IMG/VR virus record: IMGVR_UViG_3300031857_015429
Coordinates: 1-64,000 of that record
DNA from: a virus
Length of the DNA: 64,000 nucleotides
Direction: 5' to 3' (one strand)
Shown: piece by piece, positions 53,244-62,382 of the stretch
Layout of the letters: each line of letters begins with the position of its first letter
Numbering within the stretch: position 1 is the stretch's first letter
Notes under the pieces: model-generated
What the model saw: the letters and a program-made list of their open reading frames with translations, nothing else
Told to the model about the DNA's origin: nothing
Databases searched by the model: none
Program-made: the position numbers and the translations under genes

Positions 53244-54057
53244 TATGGAAAATGTAGAAAAATTTGATGTATCGGTTATTTTACCGATTAAAACCAGTAA
53301 GGTACTTGGTTTTGAAGATTACTTTAAAAAATGTGTTGAGTCGTTGAAAATTCAAAATACTCAAATAAACGAACTTGTAATTGTTTACTGTAATGAAACT
53401 TCTCTTACCGAATATTTAAACGGATTTGATTTTGGTTTGTTAAATGTTAAAAAACTTGAGTGGACTGAAGAACCTAATTATGCCTCACAAATTAATTACG
53501 GTATTAAATCTTCAGAATCAAAATGGGTTTCTCTTTTTGAGTTTGATGATGAATACTCCACAATTTGGTTTAAGAATGTTAAAAAATATTCTGAATCATA
53601 TCCAGATGTTGATGCGTTTTTACCAATAGTTGTTGATACCGATGAAAAGGGATTATTTGCGGGATTTACAAATGAAGCGACATTTGCCGCTAACTTCTCA
53701 TCTGAAATGGGTATATTAACTAATGAAACTTTACAAGACTACCAAAATTTCCAAATGTCGGGAATGGTCATTAGAAAAAGTTCTTTCAGTGATTACGACT
53801 TAATTAAACCTTCATTTAAACTAACTTTTGGTTATGAAATGTTTTTAAGACTTACTCAAAAATCAGTTAAAATTATGTCAATTCCAAGAATTGGTTACAA
53901 ACACGTTAATTTAAGAAACGGCTCAATCTTTTGGAATTACAAAAATGGTAATGAACCATTAACTAATGATGAGATTAGGTTTTGGGTTGAGTCAGCAAAA
54001 AAAGAATACTTATTTGATGCCGATAGAAACATAAAGTATGAATCTCAAATTGTTTAA
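53236..54057 (+). CDS. GT2-type glycosyltransferase
   Basis: A 273-residue GT-A protein. FDVSVILPIKTSKVLGFEDY opens the fold, and WVSLFEFDDEYSTIWFKN carries the acidic metal site near residue 98. Then come FQMSGMVIRKSSFSDYD and a C-terminal KPSFKLTFGYEMFLRLTQ acceptor block. The ATG at 53236 overlaps the preceding stop by 8 nt; a second in-frame ATG at 53245 is possible. It is the last enzyme of the plus-strand sugar cluster; its stop overlaps the sigma factor start by 1 nt. Confidence 0.82.
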   Translation: MNNMENVEKFDVSVILPIKTSKVLGFEDYFKKCVESLKIQNTQINELVIVYCNETSLTEYLNGFDFGLLNVKKLEWTEEPNYASQINYGIKSSESKWVSLFEFDDEYSTIWFKNVKKYSESYPDVDAFLPIVVDTDEKGLFAGFTNEATFAANFSSEMGILTNETLQDYQNFQMSGMVIRKSSFSDYDLIKPSFKLTFGYEMFLRLTQKSVKIMSIPRIGYKHVNLRNGSIFWNYKNGNEPLTNDEIRFWVESAKKEYLFDADRNIKYESQIV

Positions 54058-54803
54058 TGAGCGAAAAAAATGAACTGTCAGAACAATCAAATGAGGTAAA
54101 AAAGAAAGGTAGAAAACCAAAACAATCAAATTATTTTGATGTACAGGAAGAAATGGCGGTTATAGATTTTTTAACCGCCAAAACTTACGAAGAAAAAAAC
54201 AAAATTTATAATGATTTTTTGAGAAAACCTTTAGATAAAATGATATCGTCAATTATTAGACGGTATAAGTTATACAGAAAAGATATGGATTTCTATGAAA
54301 TACATATAGATACCCATTCATTTTTAATGACTAAAATTGAGAAATTTAAACCTTCTAAAGAAAAAAAGGCCTATTCTTATTTTGGTACCATATGTAAAAA
54401 CTATTTAATGGGTCAAATCATAAAGGACCAAAAGGAAACAAATAGAAAAATTTCATATGAAGACATTTCAAGTGACTTAGAAAATAGTGAACAGTTTTCT
54501 TATTCCCTTGATAAGGATACTATAGATTATAGCAGTGTTATTAATAAATTTTTAATTGAATTGGATTTATTCATTAAAAATGAAAAATTGTCGGAGAACG
54601 AGCATAAATTAGGAATGGCCCTATATGATTTGTTTGATAATTATGAAAGTATTTTTATTGGGAATGATAATAATAAATTTAATAAAAACATTGTTTTATT
54701 ATCTCTTAGAGAAATGACAAATTTATCAACAAAAGAAATAAGAAGTTCAATGAAAAAATTCAAGGTTATTTATTTAAACCTAATCCAAAATATGGTTAAA
54801 TAA
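54057..54803 (+). CDS. Late-transcription sigma factor, gp55-like
   Basis: A 248-residue protein. The block around residues 80-130 matches the sigma region 2 pattern of T4 gp55: a helix, then KIEKFKPSKEKKAYSYFGTI, then IIKDQKETNRKISYED. This region binds RNA polymerase and the -10 element. The C-terminal part (LSLREMTNLSTKEIRSSMKK) looks like a helix-turn-helix and would be an extra region 4-like element, since T4 gp55 (185 aa) lacks one. The N-terminal tail is Lys-rich (KKKGRKPKQ). It is a good candidate for the factor that reads the TATTTAT boxes. It lies directly before the baseplate genes. Confidence 0.7.
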   Translation: MSEKNELSEQSNEVKKKGRKPKQSNYFDVQEEMAVIDFLTAKTYEEKNKIYNDFLRKPLDKMISSIIRRYKLYRKDMDFYEIHIDTHSFLMTKIEKFKPSKEKKAYSYFGTICKNYLMGQIIKDQKETNRKISYEDISSDLENSEQFSYSLDKDTIDYSSVINKFLIELDLFIKNEKLSENEHKLGMALYDLFDNYESIFIGNDNNKFNKNIVLLSLREMTNLSTKEIRSSMKKFKVIYLNLIQNMVK

Positions 54804-54817
54804 AATTTTTAGATAAA

Positions 54818-54829
54818 TATTTATATACT
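54818..54829 (+). promoter_or_regulatory. Late promoter-like box abutting the 123-residue gene
   Basis: Plus-strand TATTTATATACT runs into ATG; 5 nt separate the TATTTAT core from the start codon. It follows the sigma factor gene and opens the spike/fibre unit. Confidence 0.45.
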
Positions 54830-55201
54830 ATGGGAAGACCACCAAAAAAAGAAATTAATTTAACCAAAGAATCAATTTTGTCATTGATGCAAGAAATTTA
54901 CAATGAACTTGTAGAACAGAGAAATACTGCCATCAGAATTCAAAATAAAATGTTAACAATGATGAAGGACCCTGAAGATATGACTTTAATAGGTCCTGTT
55001 ATTGAAAAACAACAAAAAATTATCAATGACTGTGTGGAAAAAAAATTATCCTTATCTAAGTTACAAGCAAGTATTTGGGAGAAATCAAATAACACTAGTG
55101 AAAGTTTTTCATTGTCAGATATTGATATGGATGATGAGATGATTAAAAGTTTAATTGACAAGGATGTTAATACTGGTGGAGGGTCATATAAAATGAAATA
55201 A
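54830..55201 (+). CDS. Small helical protein, first gene of the spike unit
   Basis: A 123-residue protein with a basic N-terminus (GRPPKKEINLTKESILSLMQ). Two long helices carry charged heptads (EQRNTAIRIQNKMLTMMKD; EKQQKIINDCVEKKLSLSKL), and an acidic, disordered tail ends in GGGSYKMK. A helical hairpin suggests an assembly or scaffolding role. It is followed after 8 nt by the 638-residue structural protein. No family recognised. Confidence 0.7.
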   Translation: MGRPPKKEINLTKESILSLMQEIYNELVEQRNTAIRIQNKMLTMMKDPEDMTLIGPVIEKQQKIINDCVEKKLSLSKLQASIWEKSNNTSESFSLSDIDMDDEMIKSLIDKDVNTGGGSYKMK

Positions 55202-55209
55202 TTTAAATT

Positions 55210-57126
55210 ATGGCGTCTATTGACATTAGTGCTGATTACGAAAAATTACAAACTGAGGTTGAGTCCACTAAAGCGTACAAAAACCTAAAAAAAAGGTATG
55301 ATGATGCATCTAAAAAATATGGGTCTTCTTTTGAAAAAAGAAAGGACTCTATTACAGGTCCTTTAGACTCATTTTCCGCCAAGACTAAATCTTTTCAGAG
55401 AAAAGTCAAATCTCAATTTGACCATTTATTAGATATAAATGAAGTAACGGGGTCTAATTCATTACAATACGTTAAAAAAAAATTAATACAAACAGTTAAA
55501 ACTATTGAACCTAAAATTTTAGAAATTTTATTTGAAGAAATTTTAACTGCGGTGGGTTGTGACCAACAACAAACTTACGTTGCGGAAAGTCCAATATTAA
55601 TCAGTGTTGCCTCAATAGATTTAGGGGGCATTTTAAAAATTGACCCTAATAGTAAAGTTGGTAAATTAATTTACGAAAAAAATAGTGTTGTTATTCAAAA
55701 CAAACCATTTGCGATGAATAAAGAACTGTATAACGTGACTCAAAACACAAACCCGTATTCGGTTGTTCATTCTCAATTTTATAAAGGAGATTCAAAACAA
55801 AATTTGTTTGACATTGAATTTTTAGAAATTAACCCTATAACAGGGATTGGTGGTGGATGGTTTAAAGTAACCCCAAAAGCTAGAATTGCGAATATTAACG
55901 CAGTTGATGTTAATCAAAATTTAGTTGGTCAGTTTGTTCAGGATTATTTAAACACAATCAAACTATTTGACGGTCACAATGTTTATGCTTGGTTAATAGA
56001 TTTTTTAACAGGTGCAATTTCAATAAAGAAAAAAGATAGTGACTCTCAAATAGGAGACAAATCTTGGCTTAGTTTAAAAGTCCAACGAATGTTAGGTTTA
56101 TGTTTTGATAATAGGACTGAAATTGATGTTAGTGGTAATGCTAAGATTTCACAATCTGACGGTATTGATAATTCTTTTTTTGAGTTGGATGATATAGAGT
56201 TAAGGGAAATCGCTCAAAAAATTTCTAATGTAAAAAATGGAGTGATTGAGTTTGAGGATTGTGATAATGTTAAGGTACCAGTTAACACTGAAGGGTTATT
56301 AGATGAATTAGATAAGTTAACCTATGTCCAAGATGAGGATTTTATTAACACTGCCGATAGTTTGAGTGATATGGTAGTTTCACCAACAAGTGATAATAAA
56401 CCAGGGTATGATATAATTGATAAAGATTTCATAAAACAACTATTAGCTGGTTTAGTGGGAGCATTGTTATCCCCAAAAATTTTACTACCAATATATACTA
56501 TGATTAAAGCTATTGGTAAAACAATTGACGATACTATAGACAGTTTTGAGAAATTTTGTAAATTTTTTAAGAATTTCTCTATTAATTTAATCACCAAAAT
56601 AGGGGCGGTATTTGTTGAGGAGCTTTTTAATATTATTAAAAGAGATATTAAAAATTTAATTTTAAGTGTAATTAAAGACATTACAAAAGAAAAACTAGAT
56701 AAAAGAACTAAAATGATTCTAAGATTAGTTAAAATACTTTTAACCGTTGCTGATTTAGTAAAACTTATTTCTGATTGGAGGAAATGTAAAAGTGTGGTTG
56801 ATGAACTTCTAAGTATTATTCAAACGTGGACTACGGGAGTTCAATTAATACCATTCCCAATTTTATACACGGCAAGGCTTTTGGATGGTTATTCGGAAAC
56901 AAGAGCATTTATTGGGACAATTAGTGAATTACAAAAGATTGGAATACCGACAGGCGATATGCCAGATGGTAGTCCTAATTTAACTGTATTATCAATGTTC
57001 TCACAATTAAAAGCATCATCAAATGAAGAAAATGAAAATGGTAAGGTACAAGTTGCTTTAGGTCCGTTAACTATAACACCCGCAGGATTTACTGTACCAG
57101 CAAGTGCATTTGGAAAAAAAATATAA
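55210..57126 (+). CDS. Large baseplate/tail structural protein, unassigned
   Basis: A 638-residue protein. The N-terminal 90 residues are a coiled-coil-like region (SADYEKLQTEVESTKAYKNL). The middle is mixed alpha/beta. Around residues 400-530 is a long series of amphipathic and hydrophobic helices (KQLLAGLVGALLSPKILLPI; LILSVIKDITKEKLDK). The C-terminus is a short beta segment (VALGPLTITPAGFTVPASAF). It immediately precedes the gp5-like spike gene, so a baseplate hub or wedge role is likely, but I cannot equate it with a T4 protein. A membrane-interacting role for the helices is possible. Confidence 0.62.
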   Translation: MASIDISADYEKLQTEVESTKAYKNLKKRYDDASKKYGSSFEKRKDSITGPLDSFSAKTKSFQRKVKSQFDHLLDINEVTGSNSLQYVKKKLIQTVKTIEPKILEILFEEILTAVGCDQQQTYVAESPILISVASIDLGGILKIDPNSKVGKLIYEKNSVVIQNKPFAMNKELYNVTQNTNPYSVVHSQFYKGDSKQNLFDIEFLEINPITGIGGGWFKVTPKARIANINAVDVNQNLVGQFVQDYLNTIKLFDGHNVYAWLIDFLTGAISIKKKDSDSQIGDKSWLSLKVQRMLGLCFDNRTEIDVSGNAKISQSDGIDNSFFELDDIELREIAQKISNVKNGVIEFEDCDNVKVPVNTEGLLDELDKLTYVQDEDFINTADSLSDMVVSPTSDNKPGYDIIDKDFIKQLLAGLVGALLSPKILLPIYTMIKAIGKTIDDTIDSFEKFCKFFKNFSINLITKIGAVFVEELFNIIKRDIKNLILSVIKDITKEKLDKRTKMILRLVKILLTVADLVKLISDWRKCKSVVDELLSIIQTWTTGVQLIPFPILYTARLLDGYSETRAFIGTISELQKIGIPTGDMPDGSPNLTVLSMFSQLKASSNEENENGKVQVALGPLTITPAGFTVPASAFGKKI

Positions 57127-57128
57127 TT

Positions 57129-57341
57129 ATGGTAACAACTAAAGATACTGAAAAATTATTAGAAATCATTAAAGACCTTAATAATCATTCAAATAAGGAT
57201 TTAATTTTTGCTATGGATTTACTAAACAAAGATTTTACACATACTAAAGATACGTTAATAAAATTAACATATCATTTAGATAAGTTAGAAGAAACCTATA
57301 ATGTTGTATTAAAGGAATATCAAAAAAGAACCAATACTTAA
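57129..57341 (+). CDS. Small coiled-coil protein
   Basis: A 70-residue, almost entirely helical protein with heptad-like spacing (DTEKLLEIIKDLNNHSNKD; TLIKLTYHLDKLEETYNVVL). It sits 2 nt after the large baseplate-type gene and 6 nt before the gp5-like gene. It may be a chaperone or minor baseplate component. No family recognised. Confidence 0.68.
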   Translation: MVTTKDTEKLLEIIKDLNNHSNKDLIFAMDLLNKDFTHTKDTLIKLTYHLDKLEETYNVVLKEYQKRTNT

Positions 57342-57347
57342 TAAAAA

Positions 57348-58982
57348 ATGGATACTAGTCAAATAGAAAAAATAGTCTCAAATTATTTGAGAAAACTTAA
57401 TTTAAGTCAAATTATTTTTCCTGGTATTGTTTACGATGACCAAGACCCAATGATGTTAGGTAGGTTACGAGTTGTTCCTGAAACAAAGGCATATAGAGAT
57501 ATTATTGACTCTATTGCTGATTGGGATGAAGAAAAAGATAAATGGACATCAAAAGACCCAGTTTTATTTTTACCATTATTACCATTTTTTATTAGTCAAA
57601 CCCCTAAAAAAAATGAATACGTACACATAATGTACTATAATAAGGAGTTCCCTTATACCAACCAATTCTATATTCAAGGACCATTTTCGTCACCAATGAC
57701 ATCACCGTTTGAGAATTTTCAGGGCGCTAAAAAGTTTTTGGGTACTGGTGATAGAATACAAGACAGTATATCCATTAAAAATCAAGATGGTACATATAAA
57801 CAAGATTTTAGTAAAGGCGTATTTCCTGAGCCAGGTGATAACTCTTTATTAGGTCGTGGGACTGCGGATATTATTGTTAAAGAAAATGATGTTTTAATTA
57901 GAGCGGGTAAAACAAAAAAATTAAGTAAAACTGAATTACCTGTTGCCAACACTAAAAGAGCGTTTTTACAATTGTCAACATTTGGTCAAGAAAAAGTGGC
58001 TCAACCAGAAGAAAAAGTTGCATCATTTATTGAGGTTCCGAAAGTTGTGAAAAAAATGGTTGTATGGGACATATCTAATTTAGAGAATACTCAAAACGCA
58101 TTTAATGGTTCTGTTAGTATCTATAACGTACTACCAAGTAAAGAAGTTAACACCCAAAATTTTAAATACGATACTATTACTAAAATATCTATTGGAACTA
58201 ATTATGTTGGTCCTATAGAAAAATTTGAATTTAACGCTAAAGGGATTGATGAAATAACGACAATAATAAATAACGTGATACAAGGAGTTGTTATTGGTAA
58301 TTTAAACATTTCAGGATATACCACAAACTCTCAAACAAATGTTGACCCTAAAGAATCTTTCCCATTTATAGTAACACCTTCTAAACTAACTTACGAAACG
58401 GGATGGGGTCAAAGATTTACTGTCATAAGTACTAATCAAGATATAAATGAAATAAAGAATTACACTAATTTTATACAAAAAATAAAGCCAATAACTGATG
58501 ACACAAAAAAAGGTTTTTTCTTAGTTTGGGATAACAAACAAGGTCAACCTGTTATTGGTGTACAACAGGAATTAAAAATTGGTAAGGTGACACCATTTGA
58601 GACTTTGAATAGGGATGTTACTTATGGGGTCTTAGGGGGTCAAAAATTATACTTACTATCTCACGATTCAACAGGACCTAAAGGTACTATTGACTTACAA
58701 AATACTCTTTATGGTATACCTCAAGACAATTTTATTGGGGGTACGGGTTCTAGTGGTACTGAGAATAGTATCTTCCAAAAAACGTACCCAACAGTAAGGG
58801 GTGATGAGTTAATGAAATTATTAATGAAAATTTTTGATTTTGTCACAGGTCACGTACATCCTATTGCAACAATGCCACCAGTTCCTGTTTCATCAGGTAA
58901 TGGCCAAACAACTGCGGAGATACTTGCAATATTGGCGGATTCACAAAATACTATCTTAAATCAAAATATTAGAATTAATTGA
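57348..58982 (+). CDS. Baseplate spike protein with gp5-like OB domain
   Basis: A 544-residue protein. After a short helix, [20 protein letters not shown] is the opening of the gp5/VgrG-type OB fold (D-x-DP-x-x-LGR-x-x-V), continuing with [20 protein letters not shown]. The end, a [12 protein letters not shown] block followed by Pro-rich sequence, recalls the H-x-HP segment of spike proteins. No T4-type lysozyme domain is visible; the middle is several hundred residues of beta-rich sequence instead. It probably forms the membrane-puncturing device at the tail tip. Assignment rests on the OB motif and position. Confidence 0.72.
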   Translation: MDTSQIEKIVSNYLRKLNLSQIIFPGIVYDDQDPMMLGRLRVVPETKAYRDIIDSIADWDEEKDKWTSKDPVLFLPLLPFFISQTPKKNEYVHIMYYNKEFPYTNQFYIQGPFSSPMTSPFENFQGAKKFLGTGDRIQDSISIKNQDGTYKQDFSKGVFPEPGDNSLLGRGTADIIVKENDVLIRAGKTKKLSKTELPVANTKRAFLQLSTFGQEKVAQPEEKVASFIEVPKVVKKMVVWDISNLENTQNAFNGSVSIYNVLPSKEVNTQNFKYDTITKISIGTNYVGPIEKFEFNAKGIDEITTIINNVIQGVVIGNLNISGYTTNSQTNVDPKESFPFIVTPSKLTYETGWGQRFTVISTNQDINEIKNYTNFIQKIKPITDDTKKGFFLVWDNKQGQPVIGVQQELKIGKVTPFETLNRDVTYGVLGGQKLYLLSHDSTGPKGTIDLQNTLYGIPQDNFIGGTGSSGTENSIFQKTYPTVRGDELMKLLMKIFDFVTGHVHPIATMPPVPVSSGNGQTTAEILAILADSQNTILNQNIRIN

Positions 58983-58994
58983 TATTTATATATA
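58983..58994 (+). promoter_or_regulatory. Late promoter-like box before the 486-residue fibre gene
   Basis: Plus-strand TATTTATATATA, directly after the spike gene's stop codon. The core ends 15 nt before the ATG. Confidence 0.55.
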
Positions 58995-59004
58995 AAACGT
59001 ATAA

Positions 59005-60465
59005 ATGTCAATCAACAATTCATTCTTCAGTAGAAACAATACTATAATTTACAACAGTTTTGTTAATACAGGTAGAAACCCTGTAACAGAACTTTTTTAT
59101 GGTTCAGTAATCTCAACTCAGTATCCTAACAATTATAGTCGTTTTATATTTGATTTGGATTTGACTCTTTTAAAAGAAAAAATTGCTGATGGTACGATAT
59201 CAACAACTTGTACTGACGATATCAAACATACTTTAAGAATGGTTAATACCTCAACATTCAACGACCTATTAAATACAACAACATCTCAAAGTAGAATGAG
59301 AGCAACATCTTTTGATTTGATTTTGTTTAGAATCCCATTTATAAATGATGACCCTAATTTACCACAATTATGGGATGAAGGTGTGGGTTACGATTATGCG
59401 GACCTAATTTACGAAATTAAAAATGATAAAAATTTTTCAGACAGACCATCCAATTGGTATCAAACAACAACTATTGGGGTTTGGACTGAACCAGGTATTT
59501 ACAATAACAAAAATAATGGTAATGTGAATTATTCAGGTTTAACTATTGTTGATATACAACATTTTGAATTTGGTAATGAGAACATCAGTTTTGATATGAC
59601 TGATGAGATAAACTCAATATTAAATGGTTCATTAAATAATATTTCAGGATGGGGGGTCGCCTTTAAACCTCAAGTTGAAAATTTAACGGGTTTAACAGAA
59701 AATTATGAGGTTCAATTTTTTACTCGCCATACTCAAACATTTTATGAGCCATATTTAGAAACTTCTTATAATGATTTAATTGAAGATGATAGGAATTTAT
59801 TTTCTCTTGGTAAAACAAATAAACTTTATCTTTATTTATTTGATAATGGAAATCCAATTAACTTGGATTTTACTCCAAATGTTGATATTCATGACTCTTC
59901 TGGTAACCCAATTGATGGGTTAACGGGATTAACAACTTGTCAAAAAACCAAAGGTGTTTATGAGGTTATAATACCTCCACTTATAGGTTATAAAACACCA
60001 TGTACATTTACCGATAAGTGGTACAATTTAAAACTTAATGGTTTTACTTTACCGACTATCTTTAATGAATTTACACTATTACCATTAAAAAGTTCAATCC
60101 AAATTGGTACCTCCTCAGTTGACCCTAAATTATATGGGTTTGATTTTTATGGTATTAAACAAGATGAAAAAATATTTAACACTGATGTTAGAAAAGTTGG
60201 TGTAATTATTAAACAGGCGTACTCAACTAAAAAATTATTACAACATATTGATGCTAGTTATAGGGTTTATGTTAGGGAAGGTCAAACCGAAGTTCAAGTT
60301 CAGGGTTGGACCTCAATTAATAGAGCGCCAAATGAATATTATTTCATTTTTGACACAAGAGATAAAATACCTAACGAATATTATATTGATATAAAAGTGA
60401 TTAGTAGTGGTGAAGTTAATACTTATAAACAACAAATAAAATTTCAAATAATAAACTATAAATAA
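59005..60465 (+). CDS. Tail fibre/structural protein with jelly-roll-like N-terminal half
   Basis: A 486-residue beta-rich protein. The N-terminal half (YSRFIFDLDLTLLKEKIADG; ISFDMTDEINSILNG; ISGWGVAFKPQVENLTG) has the strand pattern of DNRLRE-type jelly-roll domains. The second half contains repeated Ig-like strands (VYEVIIPPLIGYKTPC; KVGVIIKQAYSTKKLLQHID; YYFIFDTRDKIPNEYYIDI). It has its own late box. Located between the spike and beta-propeller genes, it is probably a baseplate-proximal fibre or adaptor. Not matched to a T4 gene. Confidence 0.65.
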   Translation: MSINNSFFSRNNTIIYNSFVNTGRNPVTELFYGSVISTQYPNNYSRFIFDLDLTLLKEKIADGTISTTCTDDIKHTLRMVNTSTFNDLLNTTTSQSRMRATSFDLILFRIPFINDDPNLPQLWDEGVGYDYADLIYEIKNDKNFSDRPSNWYQTTTIGVWTEPGIYNNKNNGNVNYSGLTIVDIQHFEFGNENISFDMTDEINSILNGSLNNISGWGVAFKPQVENLTGLTENYEVQFFTRHTQTFYEPYLETSYNDLIEDDRNLFSLGKTNKLYLYLFDNGNPINLDFTPNVDIHDSSGNPIDGLTGLTTCQKTKGVYEVIIPPLIGYKTPCTFTDKWYNLKLNGFTLPTIFNEFTLLPLKSSIQIGTSSVDPKLYGFDFYGIKQDEKIFNTDVRKVGVIIKQAYSTKKLLQHIDASYRVYVREGQTEVQVQGWTSINRAPNEYYFIFDTRDKIPNEYYIDIKVISSGEVNTYKQQIKFQIINYK

Positions 60466-60474
60466 GAAAATAAA

Positions 60475-61062
60475 ATGCCAAATTATAATATAGAAAATTG
60501 TGCTTCAGGTGATACTTACGTAGTTAGTGCAACATCATTATCGGTAGGTGAAGTTGTTTCATTTTTTATTGGTGAAACTTCGTTATGTGGTACTGTATTA
60601 GGGGTGACTTCAGACCCTATTACACCATTGAGTTTGTATAACGTTAGTCATACTGACTGTTTAAATTGTTACCAAGAAAATGATAAATCATTTTTAGTGA
60701 GAGCTTGTACCAATCCTGAATTAGAAGGACCAGTAAACGCGATTTATTTTTCACAAAACCCTATAGGTAGATTCTCAACTATTGAAGGTCCGTTTTGGGA
60801 AGGTTCTTTATGTTTTGAAATTTTAGGGGTGTTGGATACCTTGTTTGAAGCGACATTTATTGTGAGTGGTTATTATGATGATTGTGGTTGTCAAGATAGA
60901 ACCCCAAGAAGCGCAAATACTGAAACGGTAATATGTGTTATATGTAGCGGAGAAACAAGTACTGTAACTCCCCCACATGCGGTTTATACCGATGCTCAAG
61001 GTATTGCGGTTACCCAAATGAATACGGTCGTTTTAGGAGGACCCGATGGTTTAAATAGTTAA
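60475..61062 (+). CDS. Fibre-region protein with shared C-terminal Cys module
   Basis: A 195-residue protein, Cys-rich in its first 75 residues, with a beta-rich middle. A C-terminal 50-residue module has the form SANTE-x3-C-x2-CSGETS, then PHAVYTDAQG, then NTVVLGGPDGL. The next gene ends with the same module. Such shared ends often serve for attachment to, or trimerisation on, a common fibre or baseplate. The function of the rest is unknown. Confidence 0.7.
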   Translation: MPNYNIENCASGDTYVVSATSLSVGEVVSFFIGETSLCGTVLGVTSDPITPLSLYNVSHTDCLNCYQENDKSFLVRACTNPELEGPVNAIYFSQNPIGRFSTIEGPFWEGSLCFEILGVLDTLFEATFIVSGYYDDCGCQDRTPRSANTETVICVICSGETSTVTPPHAVYTDAQGIAVTQMNTVVLGGPDGLNS

Positions 61063-61066
61063 TATT

Positions 61067-62380
61067 ATGTCAACTGCTGGATTATTAGATAATACATTCC
61101 CCCAAGGGGTTAATTACGGTTTTGATAAAGACGTACATGACATTAAAATTCAAAGTGATAGTAAAATACTTGTTTCTGGTGATTTTGAGCATTATGATTA
61201 TGAAGGAACATTATATGTGTCCCCATATCTTTTAAGATTAAATTCGGATGGGACTTTTGACCCTACTTTTGATATTACAGTTGGTAGTTCAGGTTTTAAT
61301 GAGAGCGTAAGAACTATTCATATTCAGACTGATGGTAAAATATTAGTCGGTGGATTTTTTACTCAATTAACAAGAGATAGTATAACCTATAATGTTGGTC
61401 GTATTATTAGATTTAATTCTGATGGTACGGTTGATAATACTTTTAGTGGTGGTACAGGATTTAATGATGAGGTCTATAAAATAGAAGTCCAAGATGATGG
61501 AAAAATAGTTGTTGGGGGTAAATTTACTCAATACGATGGTCAATCATATAATAGAATAATAAGGTTATATTCTGATGGTACTATTGACCCCACATTTGTG
61601 ATAGGTAATGGAATAGAGGATGGTGGACCTGCGGTTTACGTGTTAGATGTTTTAAAACAACCTGATGGTAAATTAATCGCAGTAGGTCTTTTTGATACAT
61701 ATGATGGGAACTCATCACCAAATGTTGTTAGAATTTTAACAGGTGGCGGCTTTGATTCTTCTTTTAATGTTGGTACTGGTACAAACGCATTAGTAACCAC
61801 AGTGGGTTTACAATCAACGGGTAAAATAATTCTTGGCGGTAATTTTACCGATTACAATGGTAATGATTTATCATTTGGTAAGTTAGTAAGAATAAATAGT
61901 GACGGGTCTTTTTCAAATTCATTTTCATTTGGGTTAGACTCACAAGTAAGTTCTTTAATAATCCAATCAGATGATAAAATTATTGTAGGTGGTTCATTCA
62001 CAAAATACTATACGTCCTTAGTTGATTTTATTACGGCAAATAAATTAATTAAGTTTTTAAGTAATACTTCATTAGACAATTCTTTTTATTTAAACCCTAA
62101 TTATGATGATGTATTTTTAGCTTTCGCGTTAACACCTAACGATGGGTTTTTATTTTTAGGTGGTGATAGTAATTACCCACCATTTAATCATTTTGGTAAA
62201 TTAATAAATGAAGCGTTAGTCCCTATAAGCGCCAATACCGAATATTTTATGTGTTTGGTATGTTCAGGTGAAACAAGTTCTATTTCAGTCCCTCATGCAA
62301 TATATAGTGATGGGAGTGGTAGAGATGTAATACAATTAAACACGGTCGCTTTAGGCGGTCCAAATGGATTATATAATTAA
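61067..62380 (+). CDS. Delta-60-repeat beta-propeller fibre protein
   Basis: A 437-residue protein with seven or so repeats of about 55 residues. Each has a core like IQTDGKILVGGFFTQ and ends with FNSDGTVDNTF-type strands. This is the delta-60 repeat (DUF5122-type propeller). The final 50 residues are the shared Cys module (SANTEYFMCLVCSGETS, then NTVALGGPNGL) also found on the preceding protein. In phages such propellers occur on receptor-binding fibres. The gene follows its neighbour by 4 nt. Confidence 0.85.
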   Translation: MSTAGLLDNTFPQGVNYGFDKDVHDIKIQSDSKILVSGDFEHYDYEGTLYVSPYLLRLNSDGTFDPTFDITVGSSGFNESVRTIHIQTDGKILVGGFFTQLTRDSITYNVGRIIRFNSDGTVDNTFSGGTGFNDEVYKIEVQDDGKIVVGGKFTQYDGQSYNRIIRLYSDGTIDPTFVIGNGIEDGGPAVYVLDVLKQPDGKLIAVGLFDTYDGNSSPNVVRILTGGGFDSSFNVGTGTNALVTTVGLQSTGKIILGGNFTDYNGNDLSFGKLVRINSDGSFSNSFSFGLDSQVSSLIIQSDDKIIVGGSFTKYYTSLVDFITANKLIKFLSNTSLDNSFYLNPNYDDVFLAFALTPNDGFLFLGGDSNYPPFNHFGKLINEALVPISANTEYFMCLVCSGETSSISVPHAIYSDGSGRDVIQLNTVALGGPNGLYN

Positions 62381-62382
62381 TT

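Noticed and set aside
57348-58982. T4-type lysozyme domain in the gp5-like spike
   Set aside because: No catalytic Glu/Asp/Thr motif of T4 lysozyme could be found; only the OB-fold and end motifs are supported.
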